The translations under genes and the position numbers were made by a program. Source: Parasegetibacter sp. NRK P23 (GTDB lineage: Bacteria > Bacteroidota > Bacteroidia > Chitinophagales > Chitinophagaceae). From it: a stretch of DNA of 64,000 bases. Position 1 is the stretch's first letter, and every line of letters begins with the position of its first letter. Below are positions 33,627-43,392 of the stretch, piece after piece. The notes beneath the pieces were generated by a model, which did no database searches, was not told the DNA's origin, and was given only the letters and a program-made list of their open reading frames with translations. The DNA is taken from the NCBI RefSeq assembly GCF_023721715.1, contig NZ_JAMDLG010000001.1:2891784-2955783 (forward strand), given 5' to 3'.

Positions 33627-36600
33627 TTAGAATTTCACATTCACACCAAAAGTGTACACGCCGGTGATGGGATAGAACGGGCTGTTATCACCTGTAGACT
33701 GGCTCATTTCCGGATCCCATCCCTGGTAGAAATTGTTGAGGGAGAAAAGGTTCTGACCGCTGAAGAATATGCGGCACCTTTCAATACCCGCTTTTCCAAC
33801 CACCGAGGCGGGAAGTGTATAGCCCAACTGGATATTTTTCACCCGGAGGAAAGACGCGTTCCTGTTCCAGAAAGTGGAAGTAAGAATGGTTCCGCTACCC
33901 ATATTCAGTTTACTCATTTTAATATACTGCGCATTGGGATCAGGATTGTCTGTGGTCCAGCGGTTATCCGCCTGCCAGCGCTGCACCTGGCCGCTGTTGT
34001 AGAAGGCGAAAGCCTGGTAAGAACCCATTTGTTTTTCGAAGCCGCCCAGCCCATGCAGCAATACCATCAGATCGAACCCTTTGTAATCCGCTGTAAGCGT
34101 GGCGCCGAAAGAATATTTAGGGAACGTGGAACCTATGATCGTACGGTCGTAAGTGGCATCCACTTTTCCGTCGGGAACACCATCGGGGCCGCTGATGTCT
34201 TTGTATTTCACAAAACCTGGTTCAGCCGCGTAAGGTTGCGATGGAGACCTGGCAATATCGGCGGCATCAACAAATAATCCATCCGCAACATAACCGTAGA
34301 TCACATTCATCGGGCTGCCCACAAAAAGTCCTTTGCTGATATCTTCCTCCAAACCACCGCCCAATTTGGTGATGTTGTTCTTTACATAAGAGAAGTTGGG
34401 CGACACACCAAAGTTGAAATTCCCTATTCTGTCCCGGTAATTCAGCAACAATTCAAAGCCGGTGTTCTTCACTTCCCCCGCATTCACTTCCGAAGTACCC
34501 AGCCCCAGCACGCTTGACACCGTTACATTGTAGAGGATATCGGATGTTGTTTTATTGAAGTAATCGAAAACCAGTCCCAGTTTACCGCCGAAGAAATCCG
34601 CATCTAGTCCTATATCCGTCACCTGTGTTTTTTCCCAGGTGATGTCTCCGTTCGCAAGTGTGGTTACCCTGGCGCCGGAGGCGAGTGTGCCGCCGAAAGT
34701 ATAGTTCTGTCCCAGGCTCAACAGGTTCTGGTACGGATAATTTCCTACGTTCTGGTTACCCAGCTTACCCCAGGAAGCCCGGAGTTTAAGGTTGTTGATC
34801 CAGGATACATTATCGCGTACAAAGTTTTCTTCAGAAATTCTCCAGCCTGCGGAGAAGGAAGGGAATACGCCCCATCTTCCCGCTGAGGGGAAACGTGAAG
34901 TACCATCGTACCGCGCGTTGGCTTCAAACAGGTATTTCCCGTTGAAAGCATAATTGAGCCGTCCGAAGTACGAGCGCAACGCCCATTCGGAACCTGAACC
35001 GAAAGCCTGCATGTTGCCTGCCGCCCCGGCGTTGATTTCATACAACTCGTTGTTGGGGAAATTATCCCTGAATGCACGGATCCAGTCTTCCCGGAATTCT
35101 TCTTGTGAGAAGCCCGCGAGCCCACTGATGGTATGGTCACCAAAGGTTTTGGTATAGTTGGCGAGTGCCTGTAATGTCAGCAATGAATTATCGCCGGACT
35201 GAACAGACAGGTTACTGGGGCCTACCGTTTTGAACTGATCGAACACGAAAGAGGATGCAAAGCTATTGTCGGTGTAATTCGTATAGTTATAACCCGCCTT
35301 TCCGGTTAGTGTGAATCCCTTAAACGCTTCCCAGGCCAGTTCCGCGCCACCCAGGAAAAATTTGTTTTTACGGTTCACGAAGGATTTACTGTCCAGCCAG
35401 GCTTCAGGGCTGTAGTTGTCCTGGTAGCCATAGGTACCATCCGATTTCTTCCCCGCGAAGATGGGCCCCTGCCTTACGGCAAAGCCGATCATGCTGGTCA
35501 TTTCACCATCATATTGCCTGGGTTCATCGGTATTGGCCGCGTTGCCACTCAGGTTCACGCGCAGCGTAAGGTTATCCTTTAACTTACTGTCGAAGTTGAG
35601 GAGGATATTGTATTTGTTGTATGTATTCTTTCTAACCAGTCCATCCTGCGACAAATATCCCACGGAGAACAAGTAAGTATTTTTCGCGTCGCCTCCTGTA
35701 AAGCTCAGGTTATGGTTGGTCTGAAATCCTGAACCGGAGTTGAGCAGGTTTTTAAGATGGGGTACGTTGGGGAAATTATCCGGGTCGGAGCCGTCACGGA
35801 ACTTCTCGATATCGCTGGCGCTGTAAGTTGGTGATTGTCCGGCATTCACATTGGCTTCATTGGTAAGCGTGGCGAATTCCCATGAGGGTACAAAATCGGG
35901 CAGCTCTGTTACCTTCTGCCAACCTACATAACTGTTATAACTCAATTGCAGTTTACCGCGTTGCCCTCTCTTAGTTTCGATGAGGATAACGCCGTTGGCG
36001 GCGCGTGTTCCGTAGATAGAAGCGGACGCCGCGTCTTTGAGGATAGAAATACTCTTGATGTTGTTGGGATCCACATCATTGATGGAAGAAGCGAGTCCGT
36101 CCACCAAAATCAGCGGACTATTTCCCGCTCCGGAAAAGGTACCTAATCCACGGATCGTGATACCCGCCCCATCGTTACCGGGCCTGCCGGAACCCTGAGC
36201 AATGGTCACACCGCTGGCCAGTCCGGCCAAGGCTTGTGAAGCCTGTGTAATGGGTCGGTTCTCAATATCTTTAGCGGACACGCTGGATACCGCTCCCGTA
36301 AGGTTCACCTTTTTCTGTGTGCCGAATGCCACCACCACCACATCATTTAAACTATTCGCGACAGGCGCAAGCACCACCGTAATGGTTGCCGCGCTGGTTA
36401 AGGGCACCTCCTTTGTTTCGTAACCAACGGCGCTTACCACCAGCACACCTTTATCGCCGGGAATATTCAATTCAAAAGCCCCATCGGCGGAAGTCGCGGT
36501 ACCAATACCACTTTCCTTCTCCTGAACGGTGGCTCCTTCCACCGGGGCGCCATCGGAGGAAAGCACTTTACCGGTCACCGTTCGCGCCACGGCTGGGCCG

Positions 36601-36980
36601 GCATCGGAAACGGCAGAAACAGCCGTCATCCTGGTAAGAAAAACTCGTGCGCGTTCGTCTACCTCCACCTTTATATTCAGGGGCGTGAGTATGCGCTCAA
36701 AGAGTGTTTCCAGGCGTTCCTCTTTCGCTTCCACCGTGATCCGCCTGTCGGTCCTGATCAACTCGGGACTGTAATACAGGCGCACACCGGTTTTCGTTTC
36801 CACCTCTTTTAAAACATTTTTTAACGCGGCTTCCTTCACGGAAAGCGTCACTTTTTTACTGAGCGGCGACTGGCCCAGGGTTTCGCTCGCAAACGAATTG
36901 AAGAATGTGAGCAATACGACTAGCGGAATGATAGAAATTTTCATAATGGCGACACCAATGGAAATAATTGAATTTCTCAT
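33627..36980 (-). CDS. SusC/RagA TonB-linked outer-membrane transporter with STN domain
   Basis: 1117 aa from the ATG at 36980 (longer frame to 37076 and shorter start at 36944 are possible). After a signal (PLVVLLTFFNSFASETLGQ) comes an STN domain (about 50-130, KKVTLSVKEAALKNVLKEVE), which contacts FecR anti-sigma factors. Then a carboxypeptidase-regulatory-like domain (TGKVLSSDGAPVEGATVQEK), the plug (NDVVVVAFGTQKKVNLTG; SILKDAASASIYGTRAANG), and a beta-barrel ending in VYTFGVNVKF. It imports oligosaccharides with energy from TonB. The STN domain plus the upstream sigma/FecR genes predict induction by the bound substrate. Confidence 0.95.
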   Translation of the reverse strand: MRNSIISIGVAIMKISIIPLVVLLTFFNSFASETLGQSPLSKKVTLSVKEAALKNVLKEVETKTGVRLYYSPELIRTDRRITVEAKEERLETLFERILTPLNIKVEVDERARVFLTRMTAVSAVSDAGPAVARTVTGKVLSSDGAPVEGATVQEKESGIGTATSADGAFELNIPGDKGVLVVSAVGYETKEVPLTSAATITVVLAPVANSLNDVVVVAFGTQKKVNLTGAVSSVSAKDIENRPITQASQALAGLASGVTIAQGSGRPGNDGAGITIRGLGTFSGAGNSPLILVDGLASSINDVDPNNIKSISILKDAASASIYGTRAANGVILIETKRGQRGKLQLSYNSYVGWQKVTELPDFVPSWEFATLTNEANVNAGQSPTYSASDIEKFRDGSDPDNFPNVPHLKNLLNSGSGFQTNHNLSFTGGDAKNTYLFSVGYLSQDGLVRKNTYNKYNILLNFDSKLKDNLTLRVNLSGNAANTDEPRQYDGEMTSMIGFAVRQGPIFAGKKSDGTYGYQDNYSPEAWLDSKSFVNRKNKFFLGGAELAWEAFKGFTLTGKAGYNYTNYTDNSFASSFVFDQFKTVGPSNLSVQSGDNSLLTLQALANYTKTFGDHTISGLAGFSQEEFREDWIRAFRDNFPNNELYEINAGAAGNMQAFGSGSEWALRSYFGRLNYAFNGKYLFEANARYDGTSRFPSAGRWGVFPSFSAGWRISEENFVRDNVSWINNLKLRASWGKLGNQNVGNYPYQNLLSLGQNYTFGGTLASGARVTTLANGDITWEKTQVTDIGLDADFFGGKLGLVFDYFNKTTSDILYNVTVSSVLGLGTSEVNAGEVKNTGFELLLNYRDRIGNFNFGVSPNFSYVKNNITKLGGGLEEDISKGLFVGSPMNVIYGYVADGLFVDAADIARSPSQPYAAEPGFVKYKDISGPDGVPDGKVDATYDRTIIGSTFPKYSFGATLTADYKGFDLMVLLHGLGGFEKQMGSYQAFAFYNSGQVQRWQADNRWTTDNPDPNAQYIKMSKLNMGSGTILTSTFWNRNASFLRVKNIQLGYTLPASVVGKAGIERCRIFFSGQNLFSLNNFYQGWDPEMSQSTGDNSPFYPITGVYTFGVNVKF

Positions 36981-37153
36981 AAATTGCAATCGTTTAGTTG
37001 ATTGTTGAAGATTTACTGAACAGCCGTACGGCGCAACCACGCTTAGTACAGCACAGGCCTGTAATGCGACCAACATTGCGGGCCTTTTAATTAATAAGAT
37101 GTTCTTTTACAACAGTTGTTTTGGTTTTATAGTGAGGAAATAAAATACTTTTC

Positions 37154-38305
37154 TTATTTACATCCTTTTGAAGACACCACCACATTACCATCCACCACCT
37201 CGTAGCGGGCGTGAATAATACGGCATATCACCTTCAGTTTTTCGTAGAACGGCTCATCCTCCAGAACGGCCGTTACCGAACAATCCGACATGACGCTTTC
37301 CTCAAAAAGAATGGGAATACCGTAGGCCTGCTCCAGGTGCTGAAACACTTCAGCGGCGGGCGTTGCTTCAAATCGCGTTATAACACTGTTTTTTAACCCA
37401 ACCGGAACTTCCACCACATTTTTTTCCAGCGTCATGGTTCTGGCATTCAGTTTCACCTGCTGATTGGGCATCAGCAATATGCCTCCCGGCATCCTGCCGC
37501 TCTTTTTTGCCGCAACAAAAACTTCCGCTTTAAAAACGGAAACCTTTCCACTTTTTACTTTCACGCCAAGCTCGTTTGTATTGGCACCAGCATTCACCCA
37601 AAAGCTTGTTCCCAATACCCTGGTCACCAACTTGCCGGTGTACACTACGAATGGATGATCCTGGTCTTTGGTGACGTTAAAAAACGCATCGCCTTCCAGG
37701 AAAACCGCTCTTTCACCACCAGGATCCTGCATATTGCTTACCAGTCTTCCGCCTTTCATCAGCTCTACTTTTGAGCCATCTTTCAGCACCACGTGCAGGG
37801 TGGTATCCGTATTGTTCACATATTCCACGTTTCCGCCAGTTGTCGCGGCACGAAAAGAAGCCAGGGAAAGTTCCTGCGGAGCAGATTTATTGTAGTAGCC
37901 CTGAACAGCCAGCCAACCGGCCAGCAATAAAACACAGGCGGCGGCCCACCAGTATTTCCTGACCAACGGCCTGGCCTTAAAGCCTTCAGCAGACGGGGGT
38001 TCTGGTAGCGTTATGGTCAGAGACGGCGCACCGTTGTTTTCTTCTTCCGCTGCTTCTTCTTCGGCGATGCGCGCCATCAGTTTCTCAACCTCCCATTCCA
38101 CTTCAGCGGCCGGCACTTCTTCCTGCGCGGAAATAAGTGTACGCACCACCAGGTTTGCCGTGGCCACCCATTCTATTTTGTCGGGATTTTCAGCCAGCCA
38201 TTGTTGCCATAAAACGGCATCCTCCTCGTTGTTGTCGAGGATCCATCTTCTGAAAGAAGCGCTGGCTATAATGTCGTCGATATTCCTGATGATCGGCTGC
38301 GGCAT
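37154..38305 (-). CDS. FecR-family anti-sigma factor
   Basis: 383 aa. Cytoplasmic N-terminal part (about 1-125), one membrane helix (KYWWAAACVLLLAGWLAVQGYY), then the periplasmic FecR domain (LHVVLKDGSKVELMKGGRL, EGDAFFNVTKDQDHPFVVYTG, RVLGTSFWVNAG) and a C-terminal DUF4974-type domain (TRFEATPAAEVFQHLEQAYGI...). It would bind the ECF sigma in the cytoplasm and receive the signal from the SusC STN domain. It starts 173 bp upstream of susC; the sigma gene lies further upstream, separated by an opposite-strand gene. Confidence 0.94.
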   Translation of the reverse strand: MPQPIIRNIDDIIASASFRRWILDNNEEDAVLWQQWLAENPDKIEWVATANLVVRTLISAQEEVPAAEVEWEVEKLMARIAEEEAAEEENNGAPSLTITLPEPPSAEGFKARPLVRKYWWAAACVLLLAGWLAVQGYYNKSAPQELSLASFRAATTGGNVEYVNNTDTTLHVVLKDGSKVELMKGGRLVSNMQDPGGERAVFLEGDAFFNVTKDQDHPFVVYTGKLVTRVLGTSFWVNAGANTNELGVKVKSGKVSVFKAEVFVAAKKSGRMPGGILLMPNQQVKLNARTMTLEKNVVEVPVGLKNSVITRFEATPAAEVFQHLEQAYGIPILFEESVMSDCSVTAVLEDEPFYEKLKVICRIIHARYEVVDGNVVVSSKGCK

Positions 38306-38491
38306 CGTAAAAAATTACTGTAGTCTCTATGGTAATACACCGGCAACAGGAATATCTAACTATATAAGTTGGATTTTTTCAGAAAAAATTTCAGCATAAA
38401 GCAGCATACAAACCCCTATGCGGTATTGGCCGTGCCTTCACAACAAAAGGAAACAAACCTGTGAGCCCTGGTCCACCTTACTTGCCACTTC

Positions 38492-38519
38492 TTGCTTGCG
38501 AATGAATTTTGTAAATTTG
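38492..38519 (+). promoter_or_regulatory. Putative promoter for the DUF4932-like gene
   Basis: -7 TAAATTTG (38512-38519) with TTG at 38492-38494 (17-bp spacer). It is overlapped by the inverted repeat ATTTGC-AGC-GCAAAT (38515-38529). The leader to the start at 38663 would be about 140 nt. The rest of the 38306-38662 gap shows no gene. Confidence 0.45.
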
Positions 38520-38662
38520 CAGCGCAAATCTGTTTTGTTGACGTTAGTGCTTACTTAATTTCTGTGCTTTGATTGTCGGTTCCACATCTGGCTACCGGAT
38601 ATATACGGTGATTTCGGGCAAAGACCTTACATCGACAAAAGAATAAATTACAAAATACCATA

Positions 38663-39781
38663 ATGCAGAAAAGATTCTTGTTAATCCTTTTAATTTCAAC
38701 TTCAGTTTTCTCACACGCACAATACAAAGTGAATTTCACAGAAAAATTCAAAAAAGCGAATCAGGGGAAATATAAAATTGAAATCAATGAAGTAAAGGAG
38801 CTGGTTCAAATCATGATCGCCATCACCGCATCTGGTTTGGAGAACGACGATATGGTAGAGCAGAAAGGAACATATTATCAGGATGTTATCCAGCACTTCA
38901 AACCTTTTGCAAACGAAAAAATCATCCAAACATTCGACTCCCTGCTGGTCGAATCCATCTACAACTATATTTTTCTCACCGGAAACGGCATTTCCTACGA
39001 TTTTAAAGGGAACAAACTGGTGAAAAACAACATCTTTGATTTTCCCGCGACTACAATTTCTAAGATTAAAATAACGGAAAACCCTATTTCGACTTACAAA
39101 ACCGCAATCGAGGAGTTCGCCAGGAAATCGAACTTCAGGGCATTTTATAAAAAACACAAACCCTATTATGCAACCATTGTGTCTACTTATGAAAAGAACG
39201 CCAACCTGGGTAAACAATGGAAATGGCTGGAAAAAAATTTCAAAACAACGCAGAACAGTTACACTATTTTCTGCTCCCCGTTAATCAACAGCCTGAATTA
39301 TACAGGTGACTTCGAAAACAACAATTTTAAACTCATCTATATGGTGCTGCCACCGGTTGACAAGCTGGAAAACCTCTCAGCGCGTGAAAACGAATTGCTC
39401 AATACGAGGGTGATGTTTACCGAAATTGACCACAATTATGTAAAGGCCCCAACGCTCGCGAATCAGGAAGCGGTCAATGAATATTTTAAAGACAGGAAAA
39501 AGTGGACAAATGAAGCCATAGAAGGTGTTTCCGCTTATCCCAACCCCGTAAAGGTTTTCGATGAATACATGACTTACGCCGTTTTTGTATTGTATTGCAA
39601 AGACACTTATGACGAGAAAGATTTTCAGGAAACCAAACAGAGCGTTATTAGCCTGATGAAGGAAAGAGGCTTTCCTAAAATGCAGGAATTCACTGATAAA
39701 TTATTGAAAACGCGATCGGAGCATCCGGATAAAAAAATTGATGACATTTACCCTGAATTTTTGAAACAGTTCGTACAATAA
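38663..39781 (+). CDS. Secreted protein resembling DUF4932
   Basis: 372 aa with signal peptide QKRFLLILLISTSVFSHAQ. It has a histidine motif, FTEIDHNYVKAP (about residues 252-263), which resembles the short metal-binding-like EFxH core of the DUF4932 family of Bacteroidota proteins; this assignment is from pattern recall and is not certain. The coding sequence is visibly more A+T- and lysine-rich than its neighbours, suggesting independent acquisition. It stands on the opposite strand between the ECF sigma and the FecR genes, which are normally adjacent. Function unknown. Confidence 0.7.
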   Translation: MQKRFLLILLISTSVFSHAQYKVNFTEKFKKANQGKYKIEINEVKELVQIMIAITASGLENDDMVEQKGTYYQDVIQHFKPFANEKIIQTFDSLLVESIYNYIFLTGNGISYDFKGNKLVKNNIFDFPATTISKIKITENPISTYKTAIEEFARKSNFRAFYKKHKPYYATIVSTYEKNANLGKQWKWLEKNFKTTQNSYTIFCSPLINSLNYTGDFENNNFKLIYMVLPPVDKLENLSARENELLNTRVMFTEIDHNYVKAPTLANQEAVNEYFKDRKKWTNEAIEGVSAYPNPVKVFDEYMTYAVFVLYCKDTYDEKDFQETKQSVISLMKERGFPKMQEFTDKLLKTRSEHPDKKIDDIYPEFLKQFVQ

Positions 39782-39885
39782 ACGACGGCTGGTATTGATG
39801 TACTAAGTGGGGGTCAAAGTTGAACATTTTCTACATACTGATCCTCCACCAGAGTAGTCTTGAAGGATAAGCATTCCAGATTTTT

Positions 39886-40488
39886 TCAGCAAAAAAATAA
39901 TCCCAGGGCCAGGAACATCAGTTCATGCCCTTTCACATGAATGGAGAGGCGCTTCAGCCTGGCGATGGAAAGATGAAGCAGGTTATATACCGCCTGCCTG
40001 CTAAGCCCCATGATCCTGGCGATCTCATCATGGTCGGCTTCCAGGTAAAACCGGAGATAAATAATTTCCTGCTGGCGGCGGGAAAGTGTACCCAGGATGC
40101 AGAAAACAAGGGCGGATCGCGCATTGTTCTCTTCGCGCAGCGTTTGTAAAAGTTCAGGTGATTCCAGGTTGGCGGGGAGGAAATGTTCAAACTCAAGCGG
40201 AACGGCCTGGGTTCCTTTTTTTGCATTGAGCAAACGTTCGATTTTCCGCCGCAATGCTTTAAAAAGATAATTCCGGACAGATTGAGTTTCTCCTATTGTG
40301 GCCCTGTTTTTCCACAATACAAGGAAGAGTTCCTGTATGGCATCTTTCACCAATTCCTGGTCTCCGGTAAATTTCTTACCGTAATCGTACAACAACGCGT
40401 AGTGCTTTTTTACGAGCATTTCCAGGCACAACCGGTCTCCGTTTCGAAAACCTGTCCATAAAAACTCATCGCCGTTCCTCACTTCCAT
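39886..40488 (-). CDS. ECF RNA polymerase sigma-70 factor
   Basis: 200 aa from the ATG at 40488. The sigma-2 region (about 14-80) has VKDAIQELFLVLWKNR, the -10 recognition helix region; sigma-4 (about 125-180) has LSRRQQEIIYLRFYLEADHDEIARIMGLSRQAVYNLLHLS, a helix-turn-helix that reads -35. A hydrophobic tail (ELMFLALGLFFC) follows. This type partners with FecR and switches on its SusC/SusD genes. Its FecR partner is about 1.6 kb downstream, beyond a gene on the other strand. Confidence 0.92.
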   Translation of the reverse strand: MEVRNGDEFLWTGFRNGDRLCLEMLVKKHYALLYDYGKKFTGDQELVKDAIQELFLVLWKNRATIGETQSVRNYLFKALRRKIERLLNAKKGTQAVPLEFEHFLPANLESPELLQTLREENNARSALVFCILGTLSRRQQEIIYLRFYLEADHDEIARIMGLSRQAVYNLLHLSIARLKRLSIHVKGHELMFLALGLFFC

Positions 40489-40757
40489 GGCAAACCTATT
40501 TAATGAACCAGGGGCATTCACATGCTACTGTAGGCAGGCATAACATCCATGCTTACAATACACAAACTTCCTGTTAATTCTTCAGAGCGGCATGTGGCAT
40601 AGTCGCTAAAACTTGCACTATATTAACGTAGCAATCCTGAAGCCGGAATACTTTGATAAATTGCTTTTAAGTTAGATGAAGTTCCATTGTTGCCCTTGCA
40701 ATATTTCATTACAATCGGCCATTTCATCCAACAATAATCCTTCAATAAACATAGAGC

Positions 40758-42404
40758 ATGAAAAGACGGACTGTCATCAAAACTATTGCCGGCGCAGCGC
40801 CTGCAGCCTTTCTTTCCAGATTCCTCCAGGATGAACTGATCAGTTTTCTTCCGGCAGGCGAAGAAGCCTTTGCGAAAGGACCATTCAAACCCGATTGGGA
40901 ATCCCTGAAACAATACAAAACACCCGATTGGTTCATCAATGCCAAATTCGGCATCTGGGCACACTGGGGACCGCAGTGTCAACCCGAACGTGGCGACTGG
41001 TACGCACGGCACATGTACGATGAAGGATCCGACCAATACAGGTACCATGTTGAAAAATATGGTCACCCATCCGAATTTGGTTTTAAAGATGTGATCCACG
41101 AATGGAAAGCGGAAAAATGGAACCCCGACGAATTGCTGGCGCTGTACAAAAAAGCGGGCGCCCAGTATTTTGTGGCCCTCGCCAACCACCACGACAATAT
41201 GGACTTATACGATTCAAAGCACCAACCCTGGAATTCCGTTAAAGTGGGTCCGAAAAAAGACCTCGTGGGCGGATGGGCAAAAGCCGCCCGCAAACATGGC
41301 CTGCACTTTGGTGTTAGCGTGCACGCGGCCCACGCCTGGAGCTGGATGGAAACCGCGCAACGCTCCGATAAAAAAGGACCGAAAGCAGGCATCCCCTATG
41401 ATGGCAATGTTACAAAAGCTGACGGCAAAGGAAAATGGTGGGACGGTATGGACCCGCAGGAATTGTATGCGCAAAACCACCCGCTGTCTAAAAACAGCGA
41501 AAACACCGGCACCATTCACAGCCAATGGAACTGGGGCAATGGTGTTACGCCACCCAGCAAGGAATATTGCGAAAAGTTCTACAAACGAACCATCGAACTC
41601 ATCAACAAATACGATCCCAAACTCGTGTACTTCGATGATACGGCGCTTCCGTTATGGCCCGTAAGCGATGCGGGATTACGCATCGCCGCGCACATGTACA
41701 ACCGCAGCATCAAAAAACACGGCAAACTGGAAGCGGTAATCAACGGAAAAATCCTGGACGAAGAACAACGCAAAACAATGGTATGGGATATTGAACGCGG
41801 ACAAAGCGACAAGATCGAACCCCTGCCCTGGCAAACCTGTACCTGCATCGGCAGCTGGCACTACGACAGGAGAATCTACGACAACAATCATTATAAGTCC
41901 GCCCAAACAGTGATCCACATGCTGGTGGACATCGTGAGCAAAAACGGAAACCTGTTACTCAGCGTGCCGCTTCGCGGCGACGGATCCCTCGACGACAAAG
42001 CTAGGAAAACCGTGGAAGACATCGCCACCTGGATGCAGGTGAACAGCGAAGCCATCGTTGGTACCCGCCCCTGGAAAACCTTCGGCGAAGGCCCTTCCCT
42101 CGCGAAAGCCGCACCACTTACCGCGCAAGGATTCAACGAAGGAAAAGCCGGCCCCTCCACGCACGAAGACGTGCGCTTCACCAGCAAAGGAGATACACTT
42201 TACGCCATCGTGATGGGCAGACCAGCCAACAATGTTTTCCGCATCAAAAGCCTGAAACAGGGAAATCAGTTCGGTAAAACAATCGCCTCAGCCACCCTGC
42301 TGGGTACAGGCAGCGTGAAAATGACCAATGGCAGCGAAGCGCTTACCCTCGAAATACCCGCATCGGCACCGGAGCAGGTAGCCTATGTTTTCAAACTCAG
42401 TTAA
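40758..42404 (+). CDS. Exported GH29-family alpha-L-fucosidase
   Basis: 548 aa. Leader begins KRRTVIKTIAGAAPAAFL, a twin-arginine-like signal. GH29 barrel motifs: KFGIWAHWGPQCQPERGDWY (63-82), ALANHHDNMDLYDSKH (140-155), GGWAKAARKHGLHFGVSVH, and the nucleophile Asp293 in KLVYFDDTALPLW; then TCTCIGSWHYDRR and NLLLSVPLRGDG, typical of the family. It removes L-fucose from glycan ends by a retaining mechanism. It is followed by a shared terminator and by a convergent AraC gene and a mutarotase gene that would fit the released sugar. Confidence 0.92.
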   Translation: MKRRTVIKTIAGAAPAAFLSRFLQDELISFLPAGEEAFAKGPFKPDWESLKQYKTPDWFINAKFGIWAHWGPQCQPERGDWYARHMYDEGSDQYRYHVEKYGHPSEFGFKDVIHEWKAEKWNPDELLALYKKAGAQYFVALANHHDNMDLYDSKHQPWNSVKVGPKKDLVGGWAKAARKHGLHFGVSVHAAHAWSWMETAQRSDKKGPKAGIPYDGNVTKADGKGKWWDGMDPQELYAQNHPLSKNSENTGTIHSQWNWGNGVTPPSKEYCEKFYKRTIELINKYDPKLVYFDDTALPLWPVSDAGLRIAAHMYNRSIKKHGKLEAVINGKILDEEQRKTMVWDIERGQSDKIEPLPWQTCTCIGSWHYDRRIYDNNHYKSAQTVIHMLVDIVSKNGNLLLSVPLRGDGSLDDKARKTVEDIATWMQVNSEAIVGTRPWKTFGEGPSLAKAAPLTAQGFNEGKAGPSTHEDVRFTSKGDTLYAIVMGRPANNVFRIKSLKQGNQFGKTIASATLLGTGSVKMTNGSEALTLEIPASAPEQVAYVFKLS

Positions 42405-42410
42405 AAAAGC

Positions 42411-42435
42411 AGGGCGTCCCGCAATGGGACGCCCT
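42411..42435. terminator. Shared terminator between the fucosidase and the AraC gene
   Basis: Perfect 10-bp stem AGGGCGTCCC (42411-42420) and GGGACGCCCT (42426-42435), loop GCAAT. On the minus strand it is followed by GCTTTTTTAAC, so it fits the AraC gene best; it probably also helps end the fucosidase transcript. Confidence 0.88.
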
Positions 42436-42461
42436 GTTATAAAAATGGGAAGACCTTGTAT

Positions 42462-43364
42462 TCAGGATGCCGCTTCGTGGTGAAAAGCTTTTTTATATTC
42501 ACGCGGCGACTTAAACATCACCTGTTTGAACTGGTGGTTGAAATGCGAAATATTATTGTAGCCGCACATAAAACTGATTTCAGACACCGTGAGGTCATCT
42601 TCCAGCAACAACCTGCACGCGTTCCACACCCTGACCTCCGTGAGAAACTGGAAATAACTTTTGCGCGTACGGCTCTTGAAAAACCGGCAAAAAGAATGTG
42701 GCGACATGTGCACCAGCGCCGCTACCGATTCCAGGGAAATCTTATCGCCATAATTGTTCATCGTATAATCAAACACCTTCGAGATCCTGGACTGGTCGGG
42801 AATACTCACATGATTGGAATACCCGTTTGAAGACAGTAATATACCGCCGTTATCGTCTGCCATACGTTCCAGCAAAGTGAACAGGAGAATAAGCCTTTTC
42901 ACCGGTGTCGCGGCAACCATTTCTTCCATCAGCCCGGCCACCTCCTCACTTAAAGCACCTGTGAGCCTGATGCCATTGCAGGCAGCCTGGAACAATTTCC
43001 GGATAGAGATGGTTTCCGCGCCATTCAGGAAGGTGCCGCCCATAATTCCCGGTAAAAATTTCAAACAGACGGCCGTACCGTTATTCATCCCCGTTTCATC
43101 CAGCACCACTGGTTCATGGTGGAAACAATGCGGGAGATAAGGACCAAGCAAAAAGACATCTCCCTTACTGAAACGGCCCGCATGGTCGCCGATCAAACAA
43201 ACACCTTCGCCTCTTTTCACATACACGATTTCCATCTCCGGATGACAGTGCCAGTTGTTCGCGAGGTCTTCCTCCAACTGCTCACGTACCGAAACACCAG
43301 CTTCCTGCACGGGCATTGACCACATCAGGTCCTGGGGCATATTCGCAAATTGTTTCTGATCCAT
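42462..43364 (-). CDS. AraC-family transcriptional regulator (cupin sensor)
   Basis: 300 aa. N-terminal cupin (about 30-110: LANNWHCHPEMEIVYVKRGEGVCLIGDHAGRF), and a C-terminal pair of helix-turn-helix motifs (ISLESVAALVHMSPHSFCRFFKSRTRKSY and LTVSEISFMCGYNNISHFNHQFKQ). The cupin probably binds a sugar. It is arranged with the RhaM-type gene on the same strand (28 bp apart) and convergent with the fucosidase gene; it may regulate either. Confidence 0.9.
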   Translation of the reverse strand: MDQKQFANMPQDLMWSMPVQEAGVSVREQLEEDLANNWHCHPEMEIVYVKRGEGVCLIGDHAGRFSKGDVFLLGPYLPHCFHHEPVVLDETGMNNGTAVCLKFLPGIMGGTFLNGAETISIRKLFQAACNGIRLTGALSEEVAGLMEEMVAATPVKRLILLFTLLERMADDNGGILLSSNGYSNHVSIPDQSRISKVFDYTMNNYGDKISLESVAALVHMSPHSFCRFFKSRTRKSYFQFLTEVRVWNACRLLLEDDLTVSEISFMCGYNNISHFNHQFKQVMFKSPREYKKAFHHEAAS

Positions 43365-43392
43365 TGCTTATAATTTTAGGACGCTACCGTAT

